64,000 nt of DNA from Streptomyces antibioticus (GTDB taxonomy: Bacteria > Actinomycetota > Actinomycetes > Streptomycetales > Streptomycetaceae): assembly GCF_001514065.1 (NCBI RefSeq), contig NZ_KQ948429.1:1-64000 (forward strand). The letters are read 5' to 3'. The notes beneath the pieces were generated by a model that had not been told where the DNA came from, did not search any database, and saw only the letters and a list, made by a program, of their open reading frames with translations. This document shows positions 47,323-56,622 of this stretch, one piece after another. Both the position numbers and the translations under genes were made by a program. How positions within the stretch are numbered: position 1 is the stretch's first letter; every line of letters starts with the position of its first letter.

Positions 47323-48059
47323 TCCGCGCCGCCCTGTCGCAGCACATACCCCACGCCCCGCACGGTGTGCACGAGACGGGGCTCGCCACCGGCCTCGGTC
47401 TTGCGGCGCAGGTACATCACATACACGTCCAGCGAGTTCGACGACGGCTCGAAGTCGAAGCCCCACACCGCCTTCAGGATCTGCTCCCGCGTCAGCACCT
47501 GACGCGGATGCGCCATGAACATCTCCAGCAGCGTGAACTCGGTACGGGTCAGCTCCACCGGCCGCCCGGCACGGGTGACCTCCCGCGTCGCGAGATCCAT
47601 GCGGAGGTCCGCGAAGGTCAGCGCCTCGTCGTCCACCACCGCACCCGCGCCGGCCGCGGCCGCCGCGTACGAGCTGCGCCGCAGCAGCGCACGGACGCGC
47701 GCGAACAGCTCGTCCAGCTCGAACGGCTTGACCAGGTAGTCGTCGGCGCCGGCGTCGAGGCCGGTCACCCGGTCGCCCACGGTGTCCCGGGCCGTCAGCA
47801 TCAGGATCGGCGTCGTCGTGCCCGCGCCCCGCATCCGGCGGGCGGCGGTGAGGCCGTCCATGCGGGGCATCTGGATGTCCAGGACCACCAGGTCGGGCTG
47901 GTACGCGGTCGCCTTCTCCAACGCGTCCGCGCCGTCGACCGCGACCTCCGTGTCGTAGCCCTCGAACGCGAGGCTGCGCTGGAGCGCTTCACGCACCGCC
48001 GGCTCGTCGTCGACGATCAGGATGCGCTGGGGGTCACGGTCGCCATCGGCGGGGCTCAT
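47319..48059 (-). CDS. cssR: OmpR-type response regulator, CssR-like
   Basis: The 246-residue regulator has a receiver domain with acidic pocket (LIVDDEP), phospho-Asp in [13 protein letters not shown], conserved Lys in VKPFELDEL, and a winged helix C-terminal domain ([30 protein letters not shown]). An Ala/Gly linker joins them. It overlaps the kinase gene by 4 nt. Likely targets include the HtrA-type protease gene upstream, whose promoter has an 11-bp-spaced direct repeat. Confidence 0.85.
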   Translation of the reverse strand: MSPADGDRDPQRILIVDDEPAVREALQRSLAFEGYDTEVAVDGADALEKATAYQPDLVVLDIQMPRMDGLTAARRMRGAGTTTPILMLTARDTVGDRVTGLDAGADDYLVKPFELDELFARVRALLRRSSYAAAAAGAGAVVDDEALTFADLRMDLATREVTRAGRPVELTRTEFTLLEMFMAHPRQVLTREQILKAVWGFDFEPSSNSLDVYVMYLRRKTEAGGEPRLVHTVRGVGYVLRQGGAE

Positions 48060-48160
48060 CGCTCGCGGTTCCTCGGGGTGCGGTGGGACGTGGGCGCCTT
48101 CAGCGTCGCACGATGGTCGGCGGTGGGGTCAAGCACCGGGCGGGGCGGGCACGGGCCAGG

Positions 48161-48331
48161 TCAGGCGCGTACCTTGCGGCGCCGGGCGGTGCGGCGGGCG
48201 GCCACCGTCGAGATCTCCGGGGCGCGGACCGTCACCGCCGTCGGCGCGTGCAGCTCGTACGCCACCTCAAGGGCCAGGGCGAGGCCGGCCGGGTCGGTGG
48301 CGGCCACCGTGTGGGAAACCTGCTGGATCAT
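48161..48331 (-). CDS. Small basic-tailed protein between HtrA-type protease and CssR genes
   Basis: The 56-residue product has an amphipathic, Ala-rich body (AGLALALEVAYELHAPTAVTV) and a strongly basic end (RRTARRRKVRA). ATG 48331 has GGGAG six bases upstream. It starts 20 bp after the protease stop, so it is probably co-transcribed with it. Function unknown; position suggests a link to the secretion-stress response. Confidence 0.6.
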   Translation of the reverse strand: MIQQVSHTVAATDPAGLALALEVAYELHAPTAVTVRAPEISTVAARRTARRRKVRA

Positions 48332-48351
48332 GACGTACTCCCTGCTCACAG

Positions 48352-49506
48352 TCAGTTGTCGCTGCCGCCGGCCCGCAGCGTCGCGAGGTCGGACTTGACG
48401 GTGTTGATCGGGATGGAGAACCCGAGGCCCTGGCTGCCGGCGTTGGAGGAGTCGGAGCTGGATGAGTACATCGCCGAGTTGATCCCGATGATGTTGCCGT
48501 TCATGTCGATCAGCGCGCCGCCGGAGTTGCCGGGGTTCAGGGACGCGTCGGTCTGGATCGCCTTGTACGTCGTCGTGGACGAGCCGGTGTCGCCGTTGAA
48601 CTGCTGGCCGCCGAACTCGAACGGCCATCCGCCGCCGCCCTGCTGCTGTTGCTGCTGGCCCTGGCTCTCGTCCGTCGAGACGGTCACGTCACGGTTCAGG
48701 GCGGAGACGATGCCGCTGGTCACCGTGCCGGTCAGGCCCTCGGGGGAGCCGATCGCCACGACCTCGTCGCCGACCTGGACGCCGTCGGAGTTGCCGAGGG
48801 TCGCGGGGGTGAGGCCGGAGGCGTTCTCCAGCTTGATCAGGGCGAGGTCCTTCTTGCTGTCGGTGCCGACGACCTTCGCCGTGTACTCCTTGCCGTCGCT
48901 CGTCGAGACCTTGATCGAGTTGGCGCCGGCGATGACGTGGTTGTTGGTGATGATCTCGCCGCCACTGGTGATGATCACGCCGGAGCCGGTGGAGGAGCCG
49001 TTGCTGAGCGTCGCGTTGATCTCGACGATGCTCGGGCTGACCGCCTTGGCGACCCCGGAGACCGTGCCCCTGGCGGAGGACGGCACCACATTGGTGCTGG
49101 TGCTGCTGGAGGCGACGGTGTCGTTGCCGGTCAGCTCCTGGATGCCGTACGCCGTGCCGCCACCGATCGCCGCGGCGACGATCGCGACGGCGGCGAGGAG
49201 GGCGAAGGGACCGCGGGCGCGCTTCTTGGGAGCGGGCGCGGGGCCGGCCGGGACCGCCGTCATCACGGCCGTACCGCCGTCACCGCCGCCATGGCCGTCT
49301 CCGCCGGCGGCCTGAGTCTGCGCCGGCCACACCGTGGTCCCGGGCTCCACCGTCACCGGCTGCGGCGCGGGCGGCTGCGCCGGCGGGGGCGGCCACTCCG
49401 GGTTCACCGGAGAGGAACCCGCGGGGGTGGAGGCGTGCTGCTGGGCGCCCTGGTAAGGGTTCGTGTACTGCTCGTACTCGCCGTCGCGGCGGAAGCTCTC
49501 GGTCAT
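48352..49506 (-). CDS. Membrane-anchored HtrA/DegP-type serine protease without PDZ domain
   Basis: The 384-residue protein has a Pro/Gln-rich cytoplasmic tail of about 95 residues, one membrane helix (about 100-125), and an extracytoplasmic S1C protease domain: His in NNHVIAGAN, Asp in KKDLALIKLE and Ser in NPGNSGGALID. The chain ends just after SIPINTVKSDLATL, so the PDZ domain of classical HtrA is missing. It would remove misfolded exported proteins. Direct repeats at 49537-49556 may bind CssR. It corresponds by position to an HtrA-like protease of the S. lividans CssRS regulon. Confidence 0.85.
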   Translation of the reverse strand: MTESFRRDGEYEQYTNPYQGAQQHASTPAGSSPVNPEWPPPPAQPPAPQPVTVEPGTTVWPAQTQAAGGDGHGGGDGGTAVMTAVPAGPAPAPKKRARGPFALLAAVAIVAAAIGGGTAYGIQELTGNDTVASSSTSTNVVPSSARGTVSGVAKAVSPSIVEINATLSNGSSTGSGVIITSGGEIITNNHVIAGANSIKVSTSDGKEYTAKVVGTDSKKDLALIKLENASGLTPATLGNSDGVQVGDEVVAIGSPEGLTGTVTSGIVSALNRDVTVSTDESQGQQQQQQGGGGWPFEFGGQQFNGDTGSSTTTYKAIQTDASLNPGNSGGALIDMNGNIIGINSAMYSSSSDSSNAGSQGLGFSIPINTVKSDLATLRAGGSDN

Positions 49507-49536
49507 GACACCGAGCTTGTCGCCCGACCATGAGAG

Positions 49537-49556
49537 CTTCCTGAGTGCTCCCTGAG
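49537..49556 (-). promoter_or_regulatory. Direct repeat before the HtrA-type gene (candidate CssR site)
   Basis: On the minus strand CTCAGGGAG and CTCAGGAAG lie 11 bp apart, one helical turn, the usual arrangement for OmpR-type regulators. They end 30 bp before the start codon. Binding by CssR is inferred only from spacing and context. Confidence 0.5.
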
Positions 49557-49648
49557 AACGCCGCCAGAAGCTCGTTTGCCCGATATAAAGCCGGTACTGG
49601 GACCGCGCCGGGCCCTCTCAGAGAACCCTCATGAAGGCCCGCGGAGCC

Positions 49649-50671
49649 TCATTCGCAGCCGCAGGACCGGCGTACGACCAGCTTCGACGGGAACACCTTC
49701 AGCCGCTCCCGCCGCGACCCGGCCACCCGCAGCCCGTCGTCGAGCACGAGGTCCACCGCGGCCCGCGCCATCGCGGAGCGGTCCGATGCGATCGTTGTCA
49801 TCGGCGGATCGGCGAGCGCGGCTTCCTTGATGTCGTCGAAGCCGATGACGGCCAGCTCGCCCGGCACGTCGATGCGCAGCTCGCGCGCCGCCCGCAGCAG
49901 GCCGATGGCCTGGTCGTCGGTCGAGCAGAAGATCGCCGGGGGCCGGTCCGGGCCCGACAGCAGCTGGAGCGCCACCTGGTAGGCGTCGTAGCGGTTGTAC
50001 GGCGCCTCGAAGAGCCGTCCCTCGGTGGGGATGCCGGCCTCCTCCATCGCGCGCCGCCAGCCCTCGACGTGGTCGGAGACCGGGTCGCCGACGGCGGGGG
50101 TGTCCGCCGTACCGCCCATACAGGCGACGTAGGGGTAGCCGTGGCCCAGCAGATGTTCCACGGCGGTCTTCGCGCCGGCGAGGTCGTCGAGGACGACGGC
50201 GACGTCGTCGATCGCCTCCGGCCGCTCGTGCAGCAGCACCACGCGCGCGTCCCAGGCCTCGATCTCGGCGGCGGCCAGATCGCTCAGCGCGTGGCTGACG
50301 AGGATCAGGCCGGAGACCCGCATCCCGAGGAAGGCGCGCAGATAGTGGGTCTCGCGCTCGGCGACGTAGTCGGTGTTGCCGACCAGGACCATCTTTCCGC
50401 GCTCGGCCGCGGCCTGTTCCACCGCGTGCGCCATCTCGCCGAAGAACGGCTGACGGGCGTCCGGGATGATCAGGCCTATGAGGTCCGTGCGCCGGGACGC
50501 CATCGCCTGGGCGACCCGGTCGGGCCGGTACCCCAGCTCTTTGATCGCGGCGAGAACGCGCTCGCGCGTGGCCGGGGCGACCGGCCGGGGTCCGTTGTTG
50601 ATGACGTAGCTGACGACGGCAGTGGACGTCCCTGCCAGCCGCGCCACGTCATCTCGAGTCACCTTGGCCAC
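49649..50671 (-). CDS. LacI-family transcription regulator
   Basis: The 340-residue repressor has an N-terminal helix-turn-helix ([25 protein letters not shown]), a hinge helix ([14 protein letters not shown]) and a periplasmic-binding-type ligand domain ([42 protein letters not shown]). The ligand is probably a sugar or nucleoside. No sugar transporter or catabolic operon lies next to it, so targets are elsewhere. It ends in CGCE. Confidence 0.85.
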   Translation of the reverse strand: MAKVTRDDVARLAGTSTAVVSYVINNGPRPVAPATRERVLAAIKELGYRPDRVAQAMASRRTDLIGLIIPDARQPFFGEMAHAVEQAAAERGKMVLVGNTDYVAERETHYLRAFLGMRVSGLILVSHALSDLAAAEIEAWDARVVLLHERPEAIDDVAVVLDDLAGAKTAVEHLLGHGYPYVACMGGTADTPAVGDPVSDHVEGWRRAMEEAGIPTEGRLFEAPYNRYDAYQVALQLLSGPDRPPAIFCSTDDQAIGLLRAARELRIDVPGELAVIGFDDIKEAALADPPMTTIASDRSAMARAAVDLVLDDGLRVAGSRRERLKVFPSKLVVRRSCGCE

Positions 50672-50765
50672 GCGCGGAGTCTACGCGGATGGACCCGCTC
50701 TGGGCAGGGCGTAAGCGGTCTTCGCTGTGCTCCGCCCGAGCGACCCCTGTGCGCTTCGGACCCCG

Positions 50766-51545
50766 TCAGACGTCGGCGCTGACCTCTGCGGCGTCCAGGG
50801 CGACCGTCTCGTCCGTCTCCTCCGCCTTTGGCCGCTCGCTCCTGGCCTTGGCGTCGTCGGTCGCGCGCTCGCCCTTCTCCGGAGTAACGAATCGATAACC
50901 GACGTTCCGGACGGTTCCGATCAGCGACTCGTGCTCGGGGCCGAGCTTGGCGCGCAGACGTCGTACGTGCACGTCCACGGTCCGGGTGCCACCGAAGTAG
51001 TCGTAGCCCCAGACCTCCTGGAGCAGCTGTGCGCGCGTGAAGACACGGCCCGGGTGCTGGGCCAGGTACTTGAGGAGCTCGAACTCCTTGAAGGTCAGGT
51101 CCAGGACCCGGCCCTTCAGCTTGGCGGAGTACGTCGCCTCGTCGACCGACAGGTCGCCGTTGCGGATCTCCATCGGGGAGTCGTCGTTGACGATCTGCTG
51201 GCGGCCCATCGCGAGCCGGAGGCGGGCCTCGACCTCGGCCGGTCCCGCGGTGTCCAGGAGAACGTCGTCGATGCCCCAGTCGGCGGTGACGGCGGCGAGG
51301 CCGCCCTCGGTGACGACGAGGATGAGCGGACAGCCCGGCCCCGTGGAGCGCAGGAGCTGGCACAGGCTGCGGACCTGCGGCAGGTCGCGGCGCCCGTCGA
51401 TCAGGATGATGTCGGCACCCGGAGTGTCGACGAGGGCGGGGCCCTCCGCCGGAGCCACTCGCACGTTGTGCAGGAGCAGGCCGAGAGCGGGGAGCACCTC
51501 CGTCGACGGCTGGAGGGCGTTGGTCAGGAGCAGCAGAGAACTCAT
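50766..51545 (-). CDS. glnR: Nitrogen response regulator GlnR
   Basis: The 259-residue OmpR-type regulator governs ammonium assimilation genes in actinobacteria. The receiver domain is atypical: Asp is kept in [11 protein letters not shown] but the usual acidic pocket and conserved Lys are not, consistent with GlnR acting as a phosphorylation-independent dimer without a cognate kinase. The winged helix domain is standard ([44 protein letters not shown]). ATG 51545 has AGGAGGAA upstream; the longer frame crosses a hairpin and is rejected. Gene order matches the glnR region of S. coelicolor. Confidence 0.92.
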   Translation of the reverse strand: MSSLLLLTNALQPSTEVLPALGLLLHNVRVAPAEGPALVDTPGADIILIDGRRDLPQVRSLCQLLRSTGPGCPLILVVTEGGLAAVTADWGIDDVLLDTAGPAEVEARLRLAMGRQQIVNDDSPMEIRNGDLSVDEATYSAKLKGRVLDLTFKEFELLKYLAQHPGRVFTRAQLLQEVWGYDYFGGTRTVDVHVRRLRAKLGPEHESLIGTVRNVGYRFVTPEKGERATDDAKARSERPKAEETDETVALDAAEVSADV

Positions 51546-51621
51546 ACGGCTGGTTCCTCCTCGGTCCCGGCGAGGTCGTAGCTCTCGGATCTTTCGTATA
51601 CAGACGATCCGAAAGCACAAA

Positions 51622-51651
51622 AGGACCCGGGGGCTGCATTGCCCGAGTCCT
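51622..51651 (-). terminator. Terminator-like hairpin in the glnR leader region
   Basis: The stem pairs 51622-51631 with 51642-51651, 9 of 10 bp matching, and on the minus strand it is followed by TTTTGT. It lies about 77 bp upstream of glnR with no minus-strand gene before it. If glnR transcription starts upstream, it could act as an attenuator; otherwise it insulates the divergent promoters. Confidence 0.5.
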
Positions 51652-51672
51652 CTGTTCAGGAGAATAGCCCAC

Positions 51673-52545
51673 ATGCGCATTGATCCGGCAGGTCGTGTGG
51701 TGCGATCCACCGCTATTCCGCACTCTGAGACGAACAGAGGCACACCTATACGGACGTTTCTGCACACCACCGACGGTGTGACGATCGATTCCGTATACGA
51801 TCCGCCGACTTTCGTATACGACGCCTCCCCTTCATCCGCCCGTGGTCCCGTGTTCGTCGTCGCGCACGGTTTCACCGGCGACGCGGATCGTCCTCATGTT
51901 CGTCGGGTGGCGGAGACGTTCGCGCAGTACGGCGGCGTGGTCACGTTCTCCTTCCGCGGCCACGGGGCCTCCGGCGGGCGGTCGACGGTCGGCGACCGCG
52001 AGGTGCTGGATCTGGCCGCCGCGGTGGAGTGGGCGCGCTCGCTCGGGCACGCGCGCGTGGTGACGGTGGGGTTCTCGATGGGCGGTTCCGTGGTGCTGCG
52101 GCACGCGGCGCTCTACCGGGCGGACGAGTCGGGGCGTGCGGGGCGCACGGATGCGCACTCGGACGCGGTGGTTTCGGTGAGTGCACCGGCCCGGTGGTAC
52201 TACCGGGGTACGGCACCTATGCGGAAGCTCCACTGGCTGGTAACGCGGCCCGAGGGACGGCTGGTGGGCAGATACGGCTTCCGTACCCGCATCCACCACA
52301 AGGAGTGGGACCCGGTCCCGCTGTCCCCCGTGGAGGCCGTGCCGAGGATCGCGCCGACCCCGCTCCTCATCGTGCACGGCGACCGCGACGGCTACTTCCC
52401 CCTCGACCACCCCCGCATGCTCGCCGACGCCGCCCCCGGCCACGCCGAACTCTGGCTGGAGCCCGGCATGGGCCATGCCGAGAACGCGGCCCCGGACGAG
52501 CTGCTGCGGCGCATCGGGGACTGGGCCGTCTCCCAGGAGAGCTAG
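51673..52545 (+). CDS. Alpha/beta-hydrolase
   Basis: The 290-residue enzyme has an alpha/beta-hydrolase core: oxyanion segment VAHGFTGD, nucleophile elbow [14 protein letters not shown] (Ser), acidic member in HGDRDGYFP and His in GMGHAEN. No signal peptide or membrane helix is seen. The substrate is unknown; esterase or lysophospholipase activity is likely. AGGAGAA lies ten bases before ATG 51673. It is divergent from glnR. Confidence 0.8.
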   Translation: MRIDPAGRVVRSTAIPHSETNRGTPIRTFLHTTDGVTIDSVYDPPTFVYDASPSSARGPVFVVAHGFTGDADRPHVRRVAETFAQYGGVVTFSFRGHGASGGRSTVGDREVLDLAAAVEWARSLGHARVVTVGFSMGGSVVLRHAALYRADESGRAGRTDAHSDAVVSVSAPARWYYRGTAPMRKLHWLVTRPEGRLVGRYGFRTRIHHKEWDPVPLSPVEAVPRIAPTPLLIVHGDRDGYFPLDHPRMLADAAPGHAELWLEPGMGHAENAAPDELLRRIGDWAVSQES

Positions 52546-52590
52546 CCTGACGGTGTTCAACACGGTCGAGTGAGGAAGCAGCGGAAGCAG

Positions 52591-52845
52591 ATGCCAAAGG
52601 TCACGGTGCGCTACTGGGCCGCCGCGAAGGCCGCGGCCGGGGTCGCCGAGGAGGCGTACGACGCCGACACCCTCGCCGAGGCGCTGGACGCGGTGCGTGA
52701 GCGACACCCCGGTGAACTCACGCGCGTGCTGCAGCGATGCTCGTTCCTCATCGACGGTGACCCCGTGGGCACCCGCGGACATGAGACGGTACGGCTGGCC
52801 GACGGCGGCACGGTCGAGGTGCTCCCGCCGTTCGCAGGAGGGTGA
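52591..52845 (+). CDS. MoaD/ThiS-family sulfur carrier protein
   Basis: The 84-residue ubiquitin-like protein ends in PPFAGG; the terminal Gly-Gly is the site of adenylation and thiocarboxylate formation. Such proteins carry sulfur for molybdopterin, thiamine or cysteine synthesis. The stop lies 3 bp before the next gene. A role in sulfur metabolism fits the sulfurtransferase gene about 2.5 kb downstream, but this is only contextual. Confidence 0.85.
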   Translation: MPKVTVRYWAAAKAAAGVAEEAYDADTLAEALDAVRERHPGELTRVLQRCSFLIDGDPVGTRGHETVRLADGGTVEVLPPFAGG

Positions 52846-52848
52846 GCG

Positions 52849-53952
52849 ATGACGAACCAGCCGTACGAGCCGTACGAAGGCCAGCAGGCGCAGCAAGGGC
52901 AGCAAGGCCAGCAGGGGTACGACCCCTACTGGCAACAGCAGGCGTATGACGATCCGCACGCCGCCCAGCAGTACACCCAGCAGTGGCAGGGGCAGACCTG
53001 GGAGACGCAGATGCAGGCGCCGGTCGCGCAGGCGCCGGCGGAGACGGCTTATCTGCCGCCGCAGGGGTATGAGCCGGCGATGTACCAGGAGCCCGTGTAT
53101 CAGGACCCCACGTATCAGGAGCCGACGCCCGCTCCGGCTCCCGAACCGGTCGCGGCTCCTTCCGGTGACTACGGCCCCGCCACCCTCGGTGGCAACGCCC
53201 GCGTCACCGACGCCCAGCGGGCCCGGCTCGAAGGGCGTTCGCCGATCATCGAGCCCGGGATGCAGCCCGCCGCCCTCACGGCGGTGCTGGGACTGCTGCT
53301 CTCGGGTGCGGCCGCCGTCGGGTCGTACGCGCTGCTCGTGCCGCTCGTTCTTCTCCAGGCCGTCACGGCCGCCGGCTGGTTCCGGCTGAACGGCATGTGG
53401 CCCGCCCGGCAGGGCATCGCGCTGGCGTTCCTCGGGGCGGTCGTCGCGGACGTGGCGCTGCTGGCCGCGGACCGGTCGCCGTCGGCGATCCTCGGCACGC
53501 TCGGGGTGTGGGTGCTGCTGTGCCTGGTCCTTCAGCTGCGCTCGCACGCCGACCCCGACGAGCGGATGTACGGCCTGATGGCGACCGTCACCGCGTCGGC
53601 GCTGGCGATCGTCGCGGCGGGGTACCTCGCGGCGTCGGCGGACGCGGTGTCGGTGGGCGCGGCGGCTGTTGCGGTGGCGGTGCTGGCACGGGCGTTGCCG
53701 TTGCCGACGCCCGCGTCGGTGGTCGTGTCGCTGCTGGCCGCTGCGGGGGCCGGTATCGCGGTGGGTGGGATGACCGGGCTGGGTGCGGAGGGTGCGCTGC
53801 TCGGGGCCGGCGCGGGGGTGTGTGCGCTCATCGGGCATCGGGTGGCCAGTTACGACTATCCCTCGCGGTTCGTGCACTTCACGGCGGGCGTCGCGCTGCC
53901 GCTGGCCGCTGCTGCTCCGGCTGTGTATGTGCTGGGGCGGGCGCTCGGGTAG
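52849..53952 (+). CDS. Integral membrane protein with Gln/Tyr/Pro-rich tail
   Basis: The 367-residue protein has a disordered N-terminal tail of about 135 residues rich in Gln, Tyr and Pro (QQAQQGQQGQQGYDPYWQQQ), then about eight to ten membrane helices with very short loops. No transport or enzyme motif is recognised. It begins 3 bp after the MoaD-like gene, so co-translation is likely. Similar proteins are common in streptomycetes without known function. Confidence 0.7.
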   Translation: MTNQPYEPYEGQQAQQGQQGQQGYDPYWQQQAYDDPHAAQQYTQQWQGQTWETQMQAPVAQAPAETAYLPPQGYEPAMYQEPVYQDPTYQEPTPAPAPEPVAAPSGDYGPATLGGNARVTDAQRARLEGRSPIIEPGMQPAALTAVLGLLLSGAAAVGSYALLVPLVLLQAVTAAGWFRLNGMWPARQGIALAFLGAVVADVALLAADRSPSAILGTLGVWVLLCLVLQLRSHADPDERMYGLMATVTASALAIVAAGYLAASADAVSVGAAAVAVAVLARALPLPTPASVVVSLLAAAGAGIAVGGMTGLGAEGALLGAGAGVCALIGHRVASYDYPSRFVHFTAGVALPLAAAAPAVYVLGRALG

Positions 53953-54218
53953 TTCGCTGACGGTTGGGGGTGGGGCGGGGCCGCGCCGGGGGGTGTCCGT
54001 CCTCGGAACGGCGCGGAATCGGGCGGCTATAACAGGGCGCTCGTGTTGACGCGCCAACCGCTGCGGGCGGACACCCCCCGACACGTCCCCTCACCGCCGT
54101 ACGCGGCTGCCGGTGCGCGGGGCCGCTGTCACAGGTGATCAACAATCCCTCGGGAGGCCATGTTCGCGGCGCTACGGTGGCTGAGACGTAGACCGCCTAG
54201 GTGGGGGAACACCAAAGA

Positions 54219-54947
54219 ATGCGCGCACTGCGAATACTGCTGATTGTTGTTGTCGTGCTGGGCGGGATCTTCGTCATCGCCGACCGGGTTGCCGTGCACT
54301 TCGCCGAGGGCGAGGTCGCCGACAAGCTGAAGAGCAGCGAGAACCTCGCCAGTACGCCCGATGTGTCGATCAAGGGCTTTCCCTTTCTGACCCAGGTGGC
54401 GTCCGGGGAGCTGGACGACGCCGAGGTGGGGATCAAGGACTACGAGGCCGATGCCGGGGCCGCGGGCGAGAAGATCCGTATCGACGACATCACGGCCAAC
54501 TTCAAGGGCGTCTCGTTCTCGGGCGACTACAGCTCCGCGACTGCCGCCACGGCCAGTGGTACGGCGTCCATCTCCTACGACGAGCTGCTCAAGGCCGCCC
54601 AGTCGGAGCCGACGGAGATCTTCACCGGCGTGACCGCCGAGGTCGTCGGGCTGGCCGACGGGGGCAACGGGAAGATCAAGGTGAACGTCAAGGTCACGGC
54701 CCTGGGTCAGTCGCAGACCTACCCCGTGCTCAGCACGGTCACCGTCGACGGCGACACCGTGAAGGTGCACGCCGACAATCTGCCGAACCTGGTCGTCGAG
54801 GTCGCCGAGGGCAAGGTGCGGTCGATCACCGACTTCGAGCAGAAGATCGACGACCTGCCCGGCGGCATCCGGCTCGACAAGGTCGAGGCCGCGCAGGACG
54901 GTGTAGAGGTCACGGTGAAGGGTTCGAACGTCGAGCTGGCCGGGTAG
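54219..54947 (+). CDS. LmeA-like phospholipid-binding protein (DUF2993)
   Basis: The 242-residue protein has an N-terminal membrane anchor or uncut signal (about residues 3-22) and a DUF2993 domain: KGFPFLTQVASGELDDAEVGI, then a long beta-rich part ending in DKVEAAQDGVEVTVKGSNVEL. Family members such as mycobacterial LmeA bind phospholipids outside the membrane. It stands alone, with over 200 bp on both sides. GGGGGAA precedes the ATG. Confidence 0.75.
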   Translation: MRALRILLIVVVVLGGIFVIADRVAVHFAEGEVADKLKSSENLASTPDVSIKGFPFLTQVASGELDDAEVGIKDYEADAGAAGEKIRIDDITANFKGVSFSGDYSSATAATASGTASISYDELLKAAQSEPTEIFTGVTAEVVGLADGGNGKIKVNVKVTALGQSQTYPVLSTVTVDGDTVKVHADNLPNLVVEVAEGKVRSITDFEQKIDDLPGGIRLDKVEAAQDGVEVTVKGSNVELAG

Positions 54948-55145
54948 GACCGCGTTCGGCGGACAGCGAGTGTCCGAGGGGCGAGACAAGCCGTCCCGTG
55001 GACATTGTGTGATGACGGCCACCGGCGTCCGGAACCCGTGCGAACACGGCCCGGACCCTGATCTGATCCCACATCGCGGACGATCGCGTCTCAAAATACG
55101 ACACACCGGTGACATGGCCGGTAGTCCGTCCCTACGATCGACGGC

Positions 55146-55226
55146 ATGAAGCGACAGGCGGATCTCACAAAGCGGCGGGCAGTCGACCTGTGCCGCGTTG
55201 CCGCCATGCTCTGTCGCACTTTCTGA
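55146..55226 (+). CDS. Cys-containing leader peptide upstream of the sulfurtransferase
   Basis: A 26-residue peptide (MKRQADLTKRRAVDL, then LCRVAAMLCRTF) starts 209 bp before the sulfurtransferase start. Cys residues are at 16 and 23 near the end, each followed by Arg. Actinobacterial sulfur genes are often preceded by such peptides, and in mycobacteria Cys-rich upstream frames attenuate downstream genes when cysteine is ample. Here the same role is inferred. The peptide pattern is one commonly seen in streptomycetes. Confidence 0.75.
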   Translation: MKRQADLTKRRAVDLCRVAAMLCRTF

Positions 55227-55354
55227 GCGGAAGCGCCGAGCGCCGTCCGCATCCCCCGCGCCCTGCCCTTGGGCACCCGTGCGCCGCGGCCCCGTCGGCC
55301 CGCGCACCCTCACAGCTGTATGCCCCGCCGTAACTGCCCCGGAGGAGAAAGAGC

Positions 55355-56194
55355 ATGAGCCGCAGCGACGTCCTGGTCGACGCCGACTGGGTCGAGGCCA
55401 ACCTCGACGACCCGAACATCGCGATCGTGGAGGTGGACGAAGACACGTCCGCCTACGAGAAGAACCACATCCGCAACGCGATCCGCATCGACTGGACGAA
55501 GGACCTGCAGGACCCGGTCCGCCGTGACTTCATCGACCAGGAGGGCTTCGAGAAGCTCCTGTCGGCGAAGGGCATCGCCAACGACACGCTGGTGATCCTC
55601 TACGGCGGCAACAACAACTGGTTCGCCTCGTACGCCTACTGGTACTTCAAGCTCTACGGCCACGAGAGCGTCAAGCTCCTCGACGGCGGCCGCAAGAAGT
55701 GGGAGCTCGACGCCCGCGAGCTGGTCGAAGAGGTGCCCGAGCGCCCCACGACCGAGTACAAGGCCAAGGCCCAGGACACGTCCATCCGTGCCTTCCGTGA
55801 CGACGTCGTCGCCGCGATCGGCAGCCAGAACCTGGTGGACGTCCGTTCCCCCGACGAGTTCAGCGGCAAGCTGCTCGCCCCGGCCCACCTGCCGCAGGAG
55901 CAGTCGCAGCGTCCGGGCCACGTCCCGTCCGCCCGCAACATCCCGTGGTCCAAGAACGCCAACGACGACGGCACCTTCAAGTCGGACGAGGAGCTCAAGG
56001 AGCTCTACGCCGAGGAGCAGGTCGACCTGGCCAAGGACACCATCGCGTACTGCCGTATCGGTGAGCGCTCCGCGCTGACCTGGTTCGTCCTGCACGAGCT
56101 GCTCGGTGTCGAGAACGTCAAGAACTACGACGGCTCCTGGACCGAGTACGGCAGCCTCGTCGGCGTCCCGATCGAGCTCGGCGCCAACAAGTAA
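55355..56194 (+). CDS. cysA: Thiosulfate sulfurtransferase (rhodanese)
   Basis: The 279-residue enzyme has two rhodanese domains. The C-terminal one has the active-site loop AYCRIGERSALTWFVL, with Cys accepting the sulfane sulfur from thiosulfate (CRIGERS motif of CysA/SseA). The N-terminal domain (VEVDEDTSAYEKNHIRNAI) is inactive by lack of Cys, as usual. GGAGGAG precedes the ATG. It is followed after 66 bp by an SseC-like gene, the same pairing as in mycobacteria, and preceded by a leader peptide that may regulate it by cysteine supply. Confidence 0.9.
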   Translation: MSRSDVLVDADWVEANLDDPNIAIVEVDEDTSAYEKNHIRNAIRIDWTKDLQDPVRRDFIDQEGFEKLLSAKGIANDTLVILYGGNNNWFASYAYWYFKLYGHESVKLLDGGRKKWELDARELVEEVPERPTTEYKAKAQDTSIRAFRDDVVAAIGSQNLVDVRSPDEFSGKLLAPAHLPQEQSQRPGHVPSARNIPWSKNANDDGTFKSDEELKELYAEEQVDLAKDTIAYCRIGERSALTWFVLHELLGVENVKNYDGSWTEYGSLVGVPIELGANK

Positions 56195-56260
56195 GCAGAC
56201 CCCCAGTCCCACCCCGACCGGCCTTCCTTCCGGTCAGAACCTCTGAATCTGGAGAAAGAC

Positions 56261-56548
56261 ATGTGTGGAGCGAAGGCCGGCGGCCCGGACGCCTCGACGA
56301 TCAAGCCCGGTGAGACCACGATCCAGGGCCAGGTGACGCGTGACGGCGAGCCTGTGGTGGGCTACGTCCGCCTCCTGGACTCGACCGGTGAGTTCACCGC
56401 CGAGGTTCCGACCTCCGCGACGGGCCAGTTCCGCTTCTACGCGGCCGAGGGCACCTGGACCGTCCGCGCGCTGGTGCCGGGCGGCACCGCCGACCGTACC
56501 GTCGTCGCCCAGCAGGGCGGCCTCGCCGAGGTCGCGATCGCCGTCTGA
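56261..56548 (+). CDS. SseC-like protein (DUF1416)
   Basis: The 95-residue protein begins MCGAKAGGPD and continues as a beta-sandwich-like domain (GQVTRDGEPVVGYVRLLDST, GQFRFYAAEGTWTVRALVPGG). It matches DUF1416/SseC, encoded beside the CysA-type sulfurtransferase in actinobacteria. The N-terminal Cys might carry sulfur; the role is unknown. GGAG lies nine bases before the ATG. A terminator follows at 56563-56598. Confidence 0.85.
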   Translation: MCGAKAGGPDASTIKPGETTIQGQVTRDGEPVVGYVRLLDSTGEFTAEVPTSATGQFRFYAAEGTWTVRALVPGGTADRTVVAQQGGLAEVAIAV

Positions 56549-56562
56549 CGGGTTCGTGTCGT

Positions 56563-56598
56563 ACGAAGGGCCGTACCTCTCCGGGTACGGCCCTTCGT
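56563..56598 (+). terminator. Terminator after the sulfurtransferase operon
   Basis: A perfect 15-bp stem (56563-56577 with 56584-56598) has a 6-nt loop and lies 15 bp past the SseC-like stop codon. Confidence 0.85.
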
Positions 56599-56622
56599 CG
56601 TGTCCAGGCCTACCCTGGACTC

